A stretch of 64,000 nucleotides of DNA from Microcebus murinus (GCF_040939455.1 NC_134112.1:20548501-20612500), one strand, 5' to 3'; positions 1 to 13,414 are shown, numbered from the stretch's first letter. Translations and numbers: made by a program. Notes: generated by a model from the sequence alone, not told the origin.

Positions 1-940
1 ACATATGTAAATATATATGTGTATATATAGAATCATTCAAAGATTACTATTTTATTTGTCTTAAAAAAATCAAGAATTGGTGTTGAAGTTTGTCAAATGC
101 TCTTTCAGCCTCTAAGAACTCAGTGTGACTTTTCTCCTTAGATCTATAAATATGAATAATCAATAGATTCCCTAATATTGAACCATATCTGCCTTCCTAG
201 AATCAACTTTACTTGGATATGACATATTATTTTAATGTGCTATTGCATTCTGTTGTTTAATATTGTATTTAAGATTTTTGCATCGATATTCTTTTTTTTT
301 TGAGACAGAGTCTCACTGTATTGCCTGGGTTAGAGTGCCGTGGCATCAGCTTAGCTCACAGCAACCTCAAACCCCTGGGCTCAAGCCATCCTCCTGCGTC
401 AGCCTCCCAAGTAGCTGGGACTACAGGGACGTGCCACTGCACCCAGCTAATTTTTTCTATTTTTAGTTGTTTGGCTAATTTCTTTCTATTTATACTAGAG
501 ACGGGGTCTTGCTCTTGCTCAGGCTGGTCTCCAACTCCTGAGCTCAAGCAATCCTCCTGCCTCGGCCTCCCAAAGCTCTAGGATTATAGGCGTGAGCCAC
601 CACACGTGGCCGCATTGATATTCTTAATTGAGATTTGTCTTGAGCTTTTACTGTGTGAAATATTTTTTATCATGTTTGATATCAATATACTATTCCCTTT
701 ATAAAAATAACAGAATTTTTTTTATTTTATATATTAAGAAAAATTTAAATACCCTTGAAACTACCGGTTCTCTGAAAGTTTATATAATTTTGCCAGAAAA
801 TCCTTGGGCCTGGTCCTTTTTTGGGAGACAGTATTTTGACAACTTCCTCTCTTTCTTCTCTAGAAACTGGACCACTTAGAGTTTTGGTTTCTTCTGAGGA
901 ATCTTTAGACAAATTCTGTTTTCCTACAAAGTTATTTTTC
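1..940 (-). mobile_element. Old L1 fragment, antisense (ORF2 region), split by an Alu
   Basis: Read on the minus strand, this is diverged L1 ORF2 (reverse transcriptase region). The plus strand shows the usual antisense phrases, such as 'gtttgtcaaatgctctttc' and, after the Alu, 'ccagaaaatccttgggcct'. Both flanks of the inserted Alu belong to the same L1. It has many stops and is not coding. The L1 may continue weakly past the second Alu to about 1420. Confidence 0.6.
294..611 (-). mobile_element. Alu SINE, strepsirrhine type, full length
   Basis: Poly-T start followed by the reverse Alu body and a 'gtgagccaccacacgtggc' end. It is flanked by near-identical copies gcatcgatattctt / gcattgatattctt (TSD). 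It lacks the 4-bp GAGT duplication seen in many other copies here. It lies inside the antisense L1 and faces the next Alu. Confidence 0.93.
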
Positions 941-941
941 A

Positions 942-1353
<412 letters not shown>

Positions 1354-1356
1354 TCA

Positions 1357-2554
1357 TTCAGGTTTTAAAATTTATTAATTTGGAGTTGAGTAGTTTTTTA
1401 TGCCTCTCTTAATTTTGTTTCTTGATTAGGCAGGATTGGCTTGAGCTCCCCTACCAGCTCCTCCTAGTCATCCCAAGTTTCTGATTTTTAGATTCTGCTG
1501 TGCTGTTCATTTCTTCCCTCTGCATGTCATAGTCTGCATGTTGCAGCCTCATTGGATACTATCCCCATTCCATCATTTCTCAAAGTGCCACTGACCCAAG
1601 ACTGTGGGTGTAGCAGTTTATAGAAGTTGTAGGATAAAGAAGGTAAGTAACTCTGATCTCAGGCCAGAAAATAGCTTAAAATTATACATTAAACTCCTGT
1701 TCTTTCCTCCATGTAGCTTCTCAGTGTTCTTTTCTCTTTCCTGCCCAGTATCATCCTCCTCAACTCTCAAAATTCTTACTTACTATGAGAGTTTTCTGAT
1801 TCTCTTAGTCTCACTCCTTCCTTTCCAGTTGACATTCTAGAGCTTATGTTTTTACAATTAAATACAATGAAGCCAGCAACAGTGGTGCCCTGGGATGATG
1901 AAATTCATATACAACAAAATTGCCAACCTTTCCTTCCCTCTGCCCAGCTGTTTTTTAGTTTGCAGTCACTAGTGCAGTGGGAGAGATTGGTGGGTTGCTA
2001 TCATTTGGCACGTTCTCAGCTTAACATAAAGCATCCCTGACTCTCACGGGGGAGAGGAGGCCACAGCCTTGCCTACACCAGCTGGTCTGGTGCTGGGTCC
2101 AGGCCCTTGTGCAATCCTGGCTCTTCATTTCCTCTTCCTCCCTAGGTTGCACCTATGCCACGCAGGGCTTTGACTGGAGAATGTATCTCCTTGCCTCCCT
2201 GTCTTAGCCGAGAAACACTAAACAGCTACAAGGAGCACAGTCCCATATGCATATGCATTTTACAGTAACTGGAAGCCTTTTTGAAAAATACTGCCTTTCA
2301 TAAACCTTGCAATCATGCAACTTCAGCATTTCATGCAATCGGATTTTCTGAATTCCATTTTTTTACATTATGGATATGTTTTGCTGAACAAGAGGAAGTC
2401 TACAGCCAGCTTTGAACAGCATTTCTTTTTCTCCCTCATGTGCTAGAAATAGAAGCCATCAATGGCATCTGGGCAAAATCAGTGTCCTCCTCCTCATTGT
2501 TTTCTCTATGGTTGGTACCTGAGTGTGTTGTATTGGAAGATTTTACTTATTCTC
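1357..2554. other. Single-copy DNA, no gene seen
   Basis: No convincing repeat or conserved frame. The two small open frames at 1604-1840 and 1846-2040 look like chance. A strong splice-donor-like AAGGTAAGTAA lies near 1639, but no good acceptor precedes it. Confidence 0.5.
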
Positions 2555-2665
2555 CCCACCAACCTGGAGCCCCTAAAAGGGACTATCTTTTCTTTGTTTT
2601 TTAAATCCTAGGGCCTGACACTGGGCCTGGCTCATTGTAGGAGCTTAAGCAATGTGCTGGAGGAA
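2555..2665 (+). mobile_element. L2 3' end fragment
   Basis: Degenerate match to the L2 3' terminus: 'cctagggcctgacactgggcctggctc', then 'ttgtaggagcttaagcaat', in place of the consensus 'cctggcacatagtaggcgctcaataaat'. Confidence 0.55.
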
Positions 2666-2689
2666 TTCATAGAAGGAGCCTGATGGTGC

Positions 2690-2850
2690 AGGAGAAAGAG
2701 AGTAGATGAAACCAAGATGCTAGTCCTGGCATCTCCTCTGTAGGGTAAGGTCCTTAGCTTCTCTGGGTATCTGTTCCTTTCTATGACATGAAGGTACTGA
2801 TCTCTGTAATGTCCACCTCAAGGGGCTATTGAGTTTACCAAAGACTGTAA
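2690..2850 (+). mobile_element. MIR SINE fragment
   Basis: Degenerate MIR core: 'gtaaggtccttagcttctct' followed by 'gtactgatctctgtaatgt', in place of the consensus 'ttacttaacctctctgtgcc' and 'taatagtacctacctcat'. Confidence 0.5.
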
Positions 2851-3506
2851 TGGATGTGAAAGGCACTCTGGAAAGTCTACTGAGCTGCACAGCATGACGA
2901 CTTACTGACCTAATACATGAGGATGGGTGTGTGTGTAATGGATACACAGCTATGCTAATAGCCTTCTGACTTCCATCTGATCTTTACAGTGGAATAAATA
3001 CCCTGAAAAATTTCTTCTTACACATTTCTAGAATAACTGATAAAGCACAGCAGATATCTTTCTAAATTCTGAGCCAAGCTTGCAGAAAATTAAGGGACCC
3101 TCTTGGGGGCCAAAGTAGTGTGCGGGGTATGTTGTTCATCTTAGTAACCAGGCTTTAACCATTCTGGAGGACAGGGGACAAGCATTCAGGCCTCAGCTAA
3201 CTGGGGGGTTAGAACTGAAAATTCTTGCATAAATCTAGGACCCTTATGAAGGAATGCACTAAAAATAACAATAAGTTAATTTATCTCTTTTTATTCTGGG
3301 TTTGGGTGGAGGAAACAAAAGTCTCTTTGAAGACTTCACCCCTGCAGGTCTGCTGCTTGGGTTCACACTACCTGTACAATCTGGGATGCTGCACTGTAAG
3401 GGGACTTGGCTTGGTACTTCCCTGGGCTCTAGGCGAAGGAAATGAAAATACTTGCTGGAGAGAGATGGGTCCTTGGCCCAGGCCCCAGAGTTCCTTAGGT
3501 AAAGCT
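2851..3506. other. Single-copy DNA, nothing recognised
   Basis: No repeat or conserved frame seen. The frame at 3225-3578 runs into an Alu and is not a gene. Confidence 0.45.
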
Positions 3507-3507
3507 T

Positions 3508-3838
<331 letters not shown>

Positions 3839-4212
3839 GGTAAAGCTTTGATGAAATAAATGCTCCATCTAAAATTACAAACCTTTGATGAAATAAGCCC
3901 CTCCCCCCTGCTGAGATATTTTAAGTGAGAAAAGCAAGATATATAGAAAGGTATACAGTATGATCCCATTTTTAAGAAGCCATTCTGGCTCCCTCCCACA
4001 CCCATACTCACATACATAAGTTTGCACATGATTAGAGGAGCGTAAATAAAAGCGTAAATAAAAGTACAGGATCTACATCAGTATTGCAGAAAGAGGGCAC
4101 AGGGCAAGCAAAAGTGAAACAGAGGCCCATGGAACCCTGGTGCCTGCTGCCTTCTTCCCCTCCAAGTTATAGCCCCCTCTGCGATGTTTTGACTGTTTCC
4201 CTGTCTCAGTCA

Positions 4213-4246
4213 GGAAAACAAAACAAAACAAAACAAAACAAAAACA
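4213..4246 (+). repeat. (AAAAC)n simple repeat
   Basis: About six units of aaaac in a purine-rich stretch. Confidence 0.9.
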
Positions 4247-4389
4247 GTCCATGGAGCACCCCCAACCCACATGCACATAAAGACATGGGCACAGAGAATG
4301 TGAAGAATCATCAGTGTAACTGCACACATAAATAACATCTGTTGAAAAATAAATTAACATTAGTGTGGATGCCATAATGACCAGCCCTA

Positions 4390-4570
4390 TTCATTTATTG
4401 TTTGCTATATGGCAGGCACTTTCTAAATGCTTTATATATATAGCATATATAGCCCTCATAACAACCCTATGCAGTAGGAACTACTGTGGAAATTCCCATT
4501 TTAGCCACAAGCAAAAGAAAGCACAGAGAGCTTAAAGAACTTGGCCAAAGTCTCAGGTCCACTTCCCTGA
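4390..4570 (-). mobile_element. MIR SINE, antisense
   Basis: Antisense MIR pattern: 'atggcaggcactttctaaat', 'cctcataacaaccctatgc', then 'acttggccaaagtctcagg'. Flanks (3850-4389 and 4571-5289) show no clear repeat or gene. Confidence 0.6.
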
Positions 4571-5844
4571 CTGTAGAGACACGACTTAGACGGGGCACTT
4601 AGTACTTGGGCTAATCATATGTGAGCCTGTGGAGGATTTGATGTAATAGTGAGGGAGGATGCTTGAGTTGGGGGTAGGAATATGGGTCATTTTGGAATTA
4701 TCACTTTTTGATTTGATGTTTCCTTAACCTTGCTATCCTTGAAATAAAAAAAAAGAGAAATGTATAAAAGGGCATCCTCGATCTTTTGTCACCAGTCAGT
4801 ACCTAACACTGTGACTGGTCCTTGGCACGTAGCAAATACAAATTGTTACTGTGTACATTATTGAATCTGTCAACATAAAATAAAGTCAGTGCAATTTAGG
4901 ACGATGTAGGGAGCTTCCTGCCAAAGTGTAGGGGAATAAGAAGTGCTAATTGAATCGAATCAAATTGAATCATGAAGTGGTTTCAGGGTGATTGGAGAAG
5001 GGTGAACCAAGCCAATATTTCTACAGATTTAGAGAGGAGAAGAGTGTGATTTCCATAACCTTTATGCTTTCATACCTCAGGTCTCCCTTAATGATTAAAG
5101 CAATGAGTGACTTTAGTGCTAGTTTACACTTATGATACGACTTCTTCCATCTGAGTGTCTTCAAGCCTTAAAATACCTACCCGCTGCCTGCTCTCATTGC
5201 CTGAGAGCCAACATTGATTATATCATAATAGAAAAGTGGAGAGGACTTTAGTGCCACAGTCTTAGAACTCAGAAAAGGAAGGGTTGTTAAAAATTTTGGG
5301 AAATGGAAGTCCTACATTGCAGAGAGGTGGAAATAAATGATGCCTTCAAGTCACCCAGCTATCCGGGGAGCATGCAATCCAGGTCTCTTGGCTTGTGAGC
5401 TTTCTCCCACATCTTGGATTTTAAAAATGTCTAATTATTAATTTAGTTGCCCTGTTAGATAATGTTAATGTCAGTGAATTCTGTCCTCCATGGAGAACTG
5501 AAATGCTTTTAGAAATTCATGTGATGCTCGTGGAGTCAGAGTAGACATAGGTGATGATCTTAAAGCCGGGAGTCATTAAACTGGGATGGTCCCAGGTGCC
5601 CACCTCTGTTTCAGGTGGGTCTGCCTAGCAGTCCTGAGATCCCTCCCCCAATGTCACAGGAATAGGGTGGGGCATCAACATATTCTTACCCTTATTGGGG
5701 CTCCCTGCAACCTCCTTCTCTTAGCACCTTCCTTTGTCAGACAAGGCCCAACATAATTAATTTGCTTTATACTCTTATCCTAACAAACTCACCTTCAGCA
5801 TTCTTTTGGGAACACATCTGCAGGGGGTGGGGTGTCTAATAATA
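4571..5844. other. Mostly single-copy DNA with one MIR remnant
   Basis: No gene seen. A degenerate antisense MIR lies at about 5290-5410 ('aagtcacccagctatc'), and L2/MIR-like scraps ('cttggcacgtagcaaata') near 4820. Confidence 0.45.
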
Positions 5845-5946
5845 ACTGCTATCATTTATTCAACCCAGGTTATACACTAACATTATATAAGTACTATTTC
5901 TTTCTATTTCTGAGATAAAATAAGCAAGGCTCAGAGAAGGTTAGAG
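5845..5946 (-). mobile_element. MIR SINE fragment, antisense
   Basis: 'ctatcatttattcaaccca' and 'gataaaataagcaaggctcagagaagg' (read in two pieces) resemble the antisense MIR. It stops exactly where the LTR begins, so the LTR probably inserted here. Confidence 0.5.
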
Positions 5947-6469
5947 TGATGGTTCATTTTATGTGTCAACTTGACTGGGCTAAGGGATGCCCAGATAGCT
6001 GGTAAAACATTATTTCTGGGTGTGTCTGTGAGGGTTTCTCTGACAGAGATCAGCATTTGAATCAGTAGATAGTAAAAAGAAGATGACCCTCGTTAATGTG
6101 GGCAGGCATCATCCAATCTGTTGAGGGCCTAGATAGAACAGAAAGATGGAGGAAGAAAGAATCTGCTTTCTGCTTGAGCTGGGACATCCATCTTTGCCCA
6201 CCCTTGAACACCAGTGCTTTTGGTTCTTGGGCCTTCAGACTCGGACTGGGACTTATGCCATTGGCTTTTCTGTTCTCAGGACTTTGGACTTGGATTGAAA
6301 CTACCGCACCAGCTTTCTTTGGTCTCCAGCTTGCAGAGGTAGATCATGGGGCTTCTCAGCCTCTATAGTTTCATGAGCCAATTTCTCATAATCTCACAAT
6401 AAATCTTTTTCTATGTATTGATCTTCTATTCTGTTGGTTCTGTTTCTCTGCAGAACCCTGCATAATACA
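5947..6469 (+). mobile_element. ERVL-class solo LTR, MLT2-like
   Basis: Starts tgatggttcattttatgtg and runs through 'caacttgactgggctaagg' and 'ggcaggcatcatccaatc'. It ends 'tctgcagaaccctgcataa', the layout of MLT2-type LTRs. The AATAAA near 6400 fixes the plus orientation. No internal retroviral genes are next to it, so it is a solo LTR. The 90-codon frame inside is not meaningful. No clear 5-bp TSD remains. Confidence 0.7.
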
Positions 6470-6484
6470 AATGAGTATGGGAGC

Positions 6485-7050
<566 letters not shown>

Positions 7051-7054
7051 AGCA

Positions 7055-7150
7055 TATACTCAAAGTCATGGGCTAGTAAGTTCATAAAAATCAGGATTTG
7101 AACTCAGGCCCAGTTCAAGCTAAAGCTCATATTCTCCCACATTCTGCTGA
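7055..7150 (-). mobile_element. MIR fragment, antisense
   Basis: 'aaagtcatgggctagtaag' and 'ggatttgaactcaggccca' match the antisense MIR 5' part. The DNA from here to the next Alu (7151-7620) shows no feature. Confidence 0.5.
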
Positions 7151-7630
7151 AACACTGCAGATTCTCTGACATAGGCCCATTGCCCCTTTCAAAAGTGGAA
7201 AGGGAGCTTGTCTGCTCAGCTTAGAGCCTAGATATAGCCTCTATTTCTGCTTCTTTTTGGCTGGTAAACTGTATGAGAATTAGCCAAGGCATTGAGCACA
7301 GAAGTCTCCACAGTGAGGGCTATCTACAATAGGGCAGTCCAAGGCAACATGCTGTGTAGCCACACAAAAACATCAGAATTTCTATTTCTATTTGTTTTTA
7401 TTTCCTCATCTGATTTACATTTTTATCTTTATAAGTCTTATAAAGGTCATATTATACTGAGATAGAACATGTCCATCATTTGTAAATAAATAGATCAAAT
7501 ATATTGGGAGTGCATATAAAATATTTTTATTAGCTCCGATGTGCAATCAAAACACTTAAAAGTTCACTAGTTTAGATAATTGTGCAAATACGGTTATGAT
7601 CATTGGGTAGGTCCATGGCAACTGACTTTT

Positions 7631-8407
7631 TTTTTTTTTTTTGAGACAGAGTCTCACTCTGTTGCCCATGCTAGAGTGAGTGCTGTGGGGTCAGGCTAGC
7701 TCACAGCAACCTCAAACCCCTGGGATCAAGCGATTCTTCTGCCTCAGCCTCCTGAGTAGCTGGGACTATAGGCACGTGCCACCATGCCTGGCTAATTTTT
7801 TTCTATATGTTTTTAGTTGTCCGGCTAATTTCTTTCTTTCTTTCTTTCTTTCTTTCCTTCCTTCCTTCCTTCCTTCCTTCCTTCCTTCCTTCCTTCCTTC
7901 CTTCCTTCCTTCCTTCCTTCCTTCCTTCCTTCCTTCCTTCCTTCCTTCCTTCCTTCCTTCCTTCCTTCCTTCCTTCCTTCCTTCCTTCCTTCCTTCCTTC
8001 CTTCCTTCCTTCCTTCCTTCCTTCCTTCCTTCCTTCCTTCCTTCCTTCCTTCCTTCCTTCCTTCCTTCCTTCCTTCCTTCCTTCCTTCCTTCCTTCCTTC
8101 CTTCCTTCCTTCCTTCCTTCCTTCCTTCCTTCCTTCCTTCCTTCCTTCCTTCCTTCCTTCCTTCCTTCCTTCCTTCCTTCCTTCCTTCCTTCCTTCCTTC
8201 CTTCCTTCCTTCCTTCCTTCCTTCCTTCCTTCCTTCCTTCCTTCCTTCCTTCCTTCCTTCCTTCCTTTCTTCTTCTTTTTTTTTTTTTTTAGTAGAGACA
8301 GGGTCTCACTCTTGCTCAGGCTAGTCTTGAACTCCTGAGCTCAAATGATCCGTCTGCCTCAGCCTCCCAGAGTGCTAGGATTACAGGCGTGAGCCACCGC
8401 ACCCGGC
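7631..8407 (-). mobile_element. Alu SINE blown up by an internal TTCC array
   Basis: One antisense Alu. Its two ends are intact, and the TSD ccatggcaactgactttt / ccatggcaacttactttt encloses the whole 780-bp block. The extra length is the tetranucleotide array that replaced the linker 'aatttctttctattt'. Carries the GAGT duplication. The 214-codon Leu-Pro-Ser-Phe frame is only a translation of the array. Confidence 0.95.
7830..8275. repeat. Very long pure (TTCC)n / (GGAA)n array
   Basis: About six TTTC units lead into an uninterrupted TTCC run from 7854 to 8266 (413 bases, about 103 units), then a short degenerate tail. No interruption is visible. On the minus strand it is (GGAA)n, the core recognised by ETS-family factors. 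It is a polypurine/polypyrimidine tract that could form triplex DNA. Such arrays are usually very variable in length. Confidence 0.97.
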
Positions 8408-8425
8408 CCATGGCAACTTACTTTT

Positions 8426-8805
8426 AACAAAGAGTTAAAAGTACATGGGCAACCCGTGTATGCTGAAAGCTTGGACGGGAAATATATTTGATTCAAGAAC
8501 CTCTTAGGCAAAGTGAGGATGGGCTCTAAGAGTCACAGTGAACACCACAGGTCATCTGGGTGAGTCTGGATTGGAAAGCACCTGTGAGAGTGGGAGCTTG
8601 GTCAGCAGGACCCACGTTGAGGGATGCAGAAGGGGACCTTCCATCTTGTGGCCCTACAAATACAAATACCATCAACAGTATATTCATGATCTCAATGTCT
8701 TACCATTTGTAGATTCATTTCTATCATCTAGCTTGAATATTTTCAAAGTCCAGGTGGAGCTATTCTGTGACAAAATGATGAAATGTCAGAGCATTAAATA
8801 TCTTC
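8426..8805. other. Single-copy DNA, chance ORF
   Basis: No repeat seen. A 124-codon frame (8538-8912) runs from here into the hAT-like element below. It has no recognisable domain and is judged fortuitous. Confidence 0.4.
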
Positions 8806-9080
8806 TAGTTCAGTGTTTACCACCATGGACTCTGAGAAACGCTAGTGCCATGAGAAAACAAAGCTTTCCACAGTCAAACACATTTGAGAATTTGCTGGTT
8901 AGACAAAATTAAACTGATTTCCTCACTGTTGGATTTCTCAGATACTTTGTTCTAGAAATGTACATTATAACTCCAAGGGCCAAACCTAGCCTGAAGTATG
9001 TTCCATTTGTCTTGATCACAGAACCCTCCCTCTGCCCCTTTTTGCATAGAGCATCTCAGTGGAATACATTTGAGAAAAAT
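8806..9080 (+). mobile_element. Probable hAT-Charlie non-autonomous element (MER33/MER58-like)
   Basis: Begins 'ttcagtgtttaccaccat' and ends 'ggaatacatttgagaaaaa', a weak inverted-terminal pair of the 'cagtgtttccc...gggaaacactg' kind. Internal phrases such as 'acaaaattaaactgatttc' recall MER33/MER58. Family assignment is from memory. Confidence 0.4.
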
Positions 9081-9101
9081 AGATGAGGAAATTCAAATTT
9101 A

Positions 9102-9386
9102 TTTATTTATTTTTTAGAGGCAAGGTCTTGCTCTGTCACCCAGGCTGGAGTGCAGTGGCCCGGTGGATAGCTCACTGTAACCTCAAATTCTTGGGCTCAA
9201 AGGATCCTCCTGTCTCAAATAGCTGGGACTACAGGCACACACCACCACACTCAGCTAATTAAAAAAATTTTTATGTAGAGATAGGGTCTCGCTATGTTGT
9301 CCAGGCTGGTCTCAGACTCCTGGCCTCAAGTGATCCTCCTACCTCATCCTCCCAAAGTACTGGGATTGACCCACCACATTTGGCTG
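9102..9386 (-). mobile_element. Older Alu (AluJ-like)
   Basis: Antisense dimeric Alu with 'ctggagtgcagtggcccgg' and 'tagagatagggtctcgcta'. It lacks the lemur-type linker and is more diverged than its neighbours. TSD gaaattcaaattta / ggaattcgaattta. Confidence 0.88.
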
Positions 9387-9757
9387 GGAATTCGAATTTA
9401 GAGGAGACTGATTTGTCAAAGGCCATGGCTTAAGAGGCAGGTTGGGATTAGAATTTAGATTTCTTCATTTGTCCATTCATGCAATTAAAACCATTCTCTG
9501 TGCCAGACACTTTTGTGCAGGCAGTGTGATAATACAGACCTAAGTCTAGTCCTTTTCTGTTGAGGGCTCACACACTTGTTGGGGAAACTACTATGATATA
9601 ATGTGAATACAGGGACATATACAGAGCATGCTATGTTCCTTAGAGGTGGGAATAATGAAATCTCCAGGTTTAGGGCTCTATCTACTTTATAAAACTATCC
9701 CAGGACTTTACCAATGAAAATCTGTTCAATATAAGGATCTGATCCATATAAGGATCT

Positions 9758-10133
9758 TTTATGGACTGAATTACATCCCCTCAAAATTCATATGTTGAAG
9801 ACATCACCCCCAATGTGACTATATCTGGAGATAGAGTATTTAGGAGGTAATTAGGGTTAAATGAGGTCATAAGTATGGATCCGTAATCCAATACAAATGT
9901 GGCCTTATAAGAAGAGGATGAGCAAGACATTGCCTCTCTCTCTCTCTTCTCCCTCCCCCACCACATGAGGGCAAAGTGAGAGGCAGTGTCTGAAAGCCAC
10001 GAAGTGGGCCCTCACCAGGACCCCACCATGCCAGCACCCTGGTCTTGGACTTTCAGTTTCCAGAACTGTGAGAAAATAAATTTCTGTTCTTTAAGCTATC
10101 CAGTCTATGGTGGTTTGTTATGGCAAAGTAATA
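9758..10133 (+). mobile_element. MaLR solo LTR (MST/MLT1-like)
   Basis: 'ttatggactgaattacatcc' start, 'aatgtgactatatctggaga', 'ccttataagaagaggatgag' and 'ccagaactgtgagaaaataa' before the 3' end 'ggtttgttatggcaaagtaa' are the standard MaLR landmarks. AATAAA gives plus orientation. The (CT)n at 9932-9948 is part of the LTR. GGATC-type sequence on both sides may be the target duplication. Confidence 0.82.
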
Positions 10134-11074
10134 CAGGATCCCACAGGATCTGACTAGTATAGGATCCTACAAAGCATTCGCATCTATTGTTCCAGTCATT
10201 CTAAATCTAAGAATTTATTCTAAGAATATGATCCAATGTGGGGACTTGAACTCCTGACCTTGAGCAAGACAAGCAATGGTGTGTTGGAGGTGGCTTGATC
10301 AACTGGGAGAACCAATTGTGAGCGTCTCTTCCCGACTCCTCATTCAGTGATTTCATGATGGCAACTTGAAATTAGCCATGACGGAAGTATTTACATACAC
10401 TATGCACTAAAATCAGGGCCCCTCCACCAGTTACACATTTGCCAGACTGTCTGCCTGATTTAGGGCATCACATTTTTCCTATGACCACTGGTACCCTCCT
10501 TTCTTTGTACATCTCACATTTTGACTTTTGATGAGACAGTTGTTGCTCTCTTTTTCTGAGTTCCCAATTTAAAACATTTTGTCCTTTGGTCATCATAACT
10601 ATACTCATCCTTGTGATAGTAATATGCCCTGATTTTTAAAAATAGAATTGCTTGGGGGTTTGCTCTTCTTGTTTACTCCTTGCTCTAGAATTATGACTGG
10701 AGGATCATAATCTGATCTGCTAGTGACAGATCTGTCTATGGGATGACACCCACAGTTACTATTGTTTTTTATTCTCTGTCTTATTTGTGCAAAATGAGCT
10801 GAACTGTGATATATTTTGTAATTTACACAGCTGATTTCATGTTACTGACATGTCTTCAGTTCTACCATGCTTTGGATGGCTAAAATTTACTTTTCTTCTG
10901 AGGATATTGGACTCTTGTGTTACACAGTTTATAGGATAGGAAGTTGTACCCTTAGACAGAGACATGATGATGTGCTATCTTTCTTATATTTCTGAGATAA
11001 AACATCTGGTAAGAGCCAAATACAAGTTAGGAGATGCATAGAAGTGTAAATGAAATGTTTTTGACCTTGGTGGA
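10134..11074. other. Single-copy DNA, nothing recognised
   Basis: AT-rich, no conserved frame or clear repeat. A 24-base Alu-like phrase near 10245 is too short to call. Confidence 0.45.
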
Positions 11075-11200
11075 TTCTCATCAAATTCAACTATTAGTTT
11101 AAAAATGAGGGCTCAGAAAGGGGAAGTGACTTATACAAAGTCATAAAACTAATAAACAGTGGTGCCAGAACAATGTGTTTTTGCTTTCAGGGTAGTGCCT
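11075..11200 (-). mobile_element. MIR fragment, antisense
   Basis: 'aaaatgagggctcagaaagg' then 'gtgacttatacaaagtcat' match antisense MIR. The 320 bases after it are unremarkable. Confidence 0.6.
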
Positions 11201-11536
11201 TTCCACCCTGACCCAAAGTAAAGTGTGATGGGATTAACTGGACCTTTACTCTGCAGATATAACAACTAAATTAGGAATTTTCGAAGATATTTCTTAGATT
11301 TTTTTTTTTATGATGATGAAAGAATATTGGGAAAAAGGGGGAAGATAGAGTACACTGAGGCAAAAGGAGTAGATGGCTTTAAGAGGGGGCTTCCCTCTTT
11401 CCCTCCAGAAGGAAATTTATGCTACATGGAAGGGCCAGGTCTCAGGAGGGTGACTATGCAATGCACCTGGGTGGGCCTGGATTGACCTGAAATTGGTACA
11501 GTCCCCAAAATTCTATTATTTTCAACTTCCATTGTT

Positions 11537-11876
11537 TTTTTTTTTTTTTTTTTTTTTTTGAGACAGAGTCTCGCTTTGTTGTCCAGGCTAGAGTGAGTGC
11601 CATGGCGTCAGCCTAGCTCACAGCAACCTCAAACTCCTGGGCTCGAGCGATCCTTCTGCCTCAGCCTCCTGAGTAGCTGGGACTACAGGCATGCGCCACC
11701 ATGCCTGGCTAATTTTTTATATATATATCAGTTGGCCAATTAATTTCTTTCAATTTATAGTAGAGACGGGGTCTTGCTCTTGCTCAGGCTGGTTTTGAAC
11801 TCCTGACCTTGAGCAATCCATCCGCCTCGGCCTCCCAGAGAGCTAGGATTACAGGCGTGAGCCACTGCGCCTGGCC
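11537..11876 (-). mobile_element. Alu SINE with GAGT duplication (first of three in a row)
   Basis: Antisense, 26-T tail, full length. TSD tcaacttccattgtt on both sides. Linker 'tatatatatcagttggcc'. Confidence 0.95.
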
Positions 11877-11953
11877 TCAACTTCCATTGTTATGTGAGAA
11901 GTCAGCTGTCAGTCTAAAGGATAATCTGCCTTTTCATTGCAGCTGCTATTTAA

Positions 11954-12312
<359 letters not shown>

Positions 12313-12362
12313 AGATTTTCTCTTTATATTTGATGTTTTACAGTTTGAATGCAATATATTTA

Positions 12363-12699
12363 TTTTGTTTCTATTTTTTTTTTTTTGAGACAGAGTCTCA
12401 TTTTGTTGCCCAGGCTAGAGTGCCCTGGCGTCAGCCTAGCTCACAGCAACCTCAAACTCCTGGGCTCAAGCAATCCTTCTGCCTCACACTCCCGAGTAGC
12501 TGGAACTACAGGCATGCGCCACCATGCTCGCTAAGTTTTTCTATATACTTTTAGTTGGCCAATTAATTTCTTTCTATTTTTAGTGGAGGCAGGGTTTCGC
12601 TCTTGGGCAGGCTGGTTTCGAACTCCTGACCTTGAGTGATCCTCTCGCCTCGGCCTCCCAGAGAGCTAGGATTATAGGTGTGAGCCACTGTGCCCGGCC
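12363..12699 (-). mobile_element. Alu SINE without GAGT duplication (third of three)
   Basis: Antisense, full length, more diverged ('agtggaggcagggtttcgc'). TSD tgaatgcaatatattta / tgaacacaatatattta. It sits only 50 bases from the second Alu. Confidence 0.94.
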
Positions 12700-12716
12700 T
12701 GAACACAATATATTTA

Positions 12717-13414
12717 GATATGATTTTCTTTTGTTCATTCTGTTTGGGATTTGCTGGTCAATCTGGTACCACTTTAAACTAAATTTTTGACTTGGGGTTT
12801 TTCTGTCCCCATGGGTGGTATAAATTCCAGCTCCAAATCCACAAGAGTAAAGGATTATAATTAATAATTCTCTAGAGAACTCTTTTTCTTTTAAAAAACT
12901 GTTTCATCCTATTCTACCCAGATTCAAGGCCAAAACACTCAAGATCTCCTCTATTTTCCCACACTGTGGGGAAAGTTTTTTAAAAAAATCCAATGACAAT
13001 GCTGTTTCTTTTTTTTTTGGAGGTCCCACCCCTTCTGGTTCCAGGCTTTGTTTCCTGTCCTCCCATGCTCACATGGCCCATTAAAATCACTCCCCAAACC
13101 TCCAGGGATTGATGGATGGCTCCAGAGAAAATGCTAGTTTCAGTACTTGCTTATCTCTCTTGACTTAAAGCTTTTCATTGTTCCTCACCTCTGAGCATTT
13201 CTTTTATTCTCATGCCAGCTCAGCCATGTAAGTGAGAAGAGATTTAAAAAATGTCTTAGTAACATTTTAGGTATTTTGTACCAGGAGTCTTTCTATGACA
13301 ACCAAATGTGTCATATTGCTGAAAATGAGTCAGCCTATTAATTCTGCAAAATAGTCTGGCTATTACAGTTGGGTGTCATCTTGATATTGCTTCAGTGCAA
13401 TTGCCATGAGGAAC
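12717..13414. other. Single-copy DNA, nothing recognised
   Basis: No repeat family or coding signal recognised. Confidence 0.4.

Noticed and set aside
1604..1650. Strong donor-like AAGGTAAGTAA
   Set aside because: No adequate acceptor upstream; such donors occur often by chance. The same applies near 15936, 17619, 23904 and 61076.
7680..8324. 214- and 161-codon open frames of repeating Leu-Pro-Ser-Phe
   Set aside because: They are translations of the TTCC array inside an Alu; no promoter or splice context.
10238..10268. Alu-like phrase 'cttgaactcctgaccttgag'
   Set aside because: About 24 bases only, no TSD or tail; chance or a tiny conversion tract.
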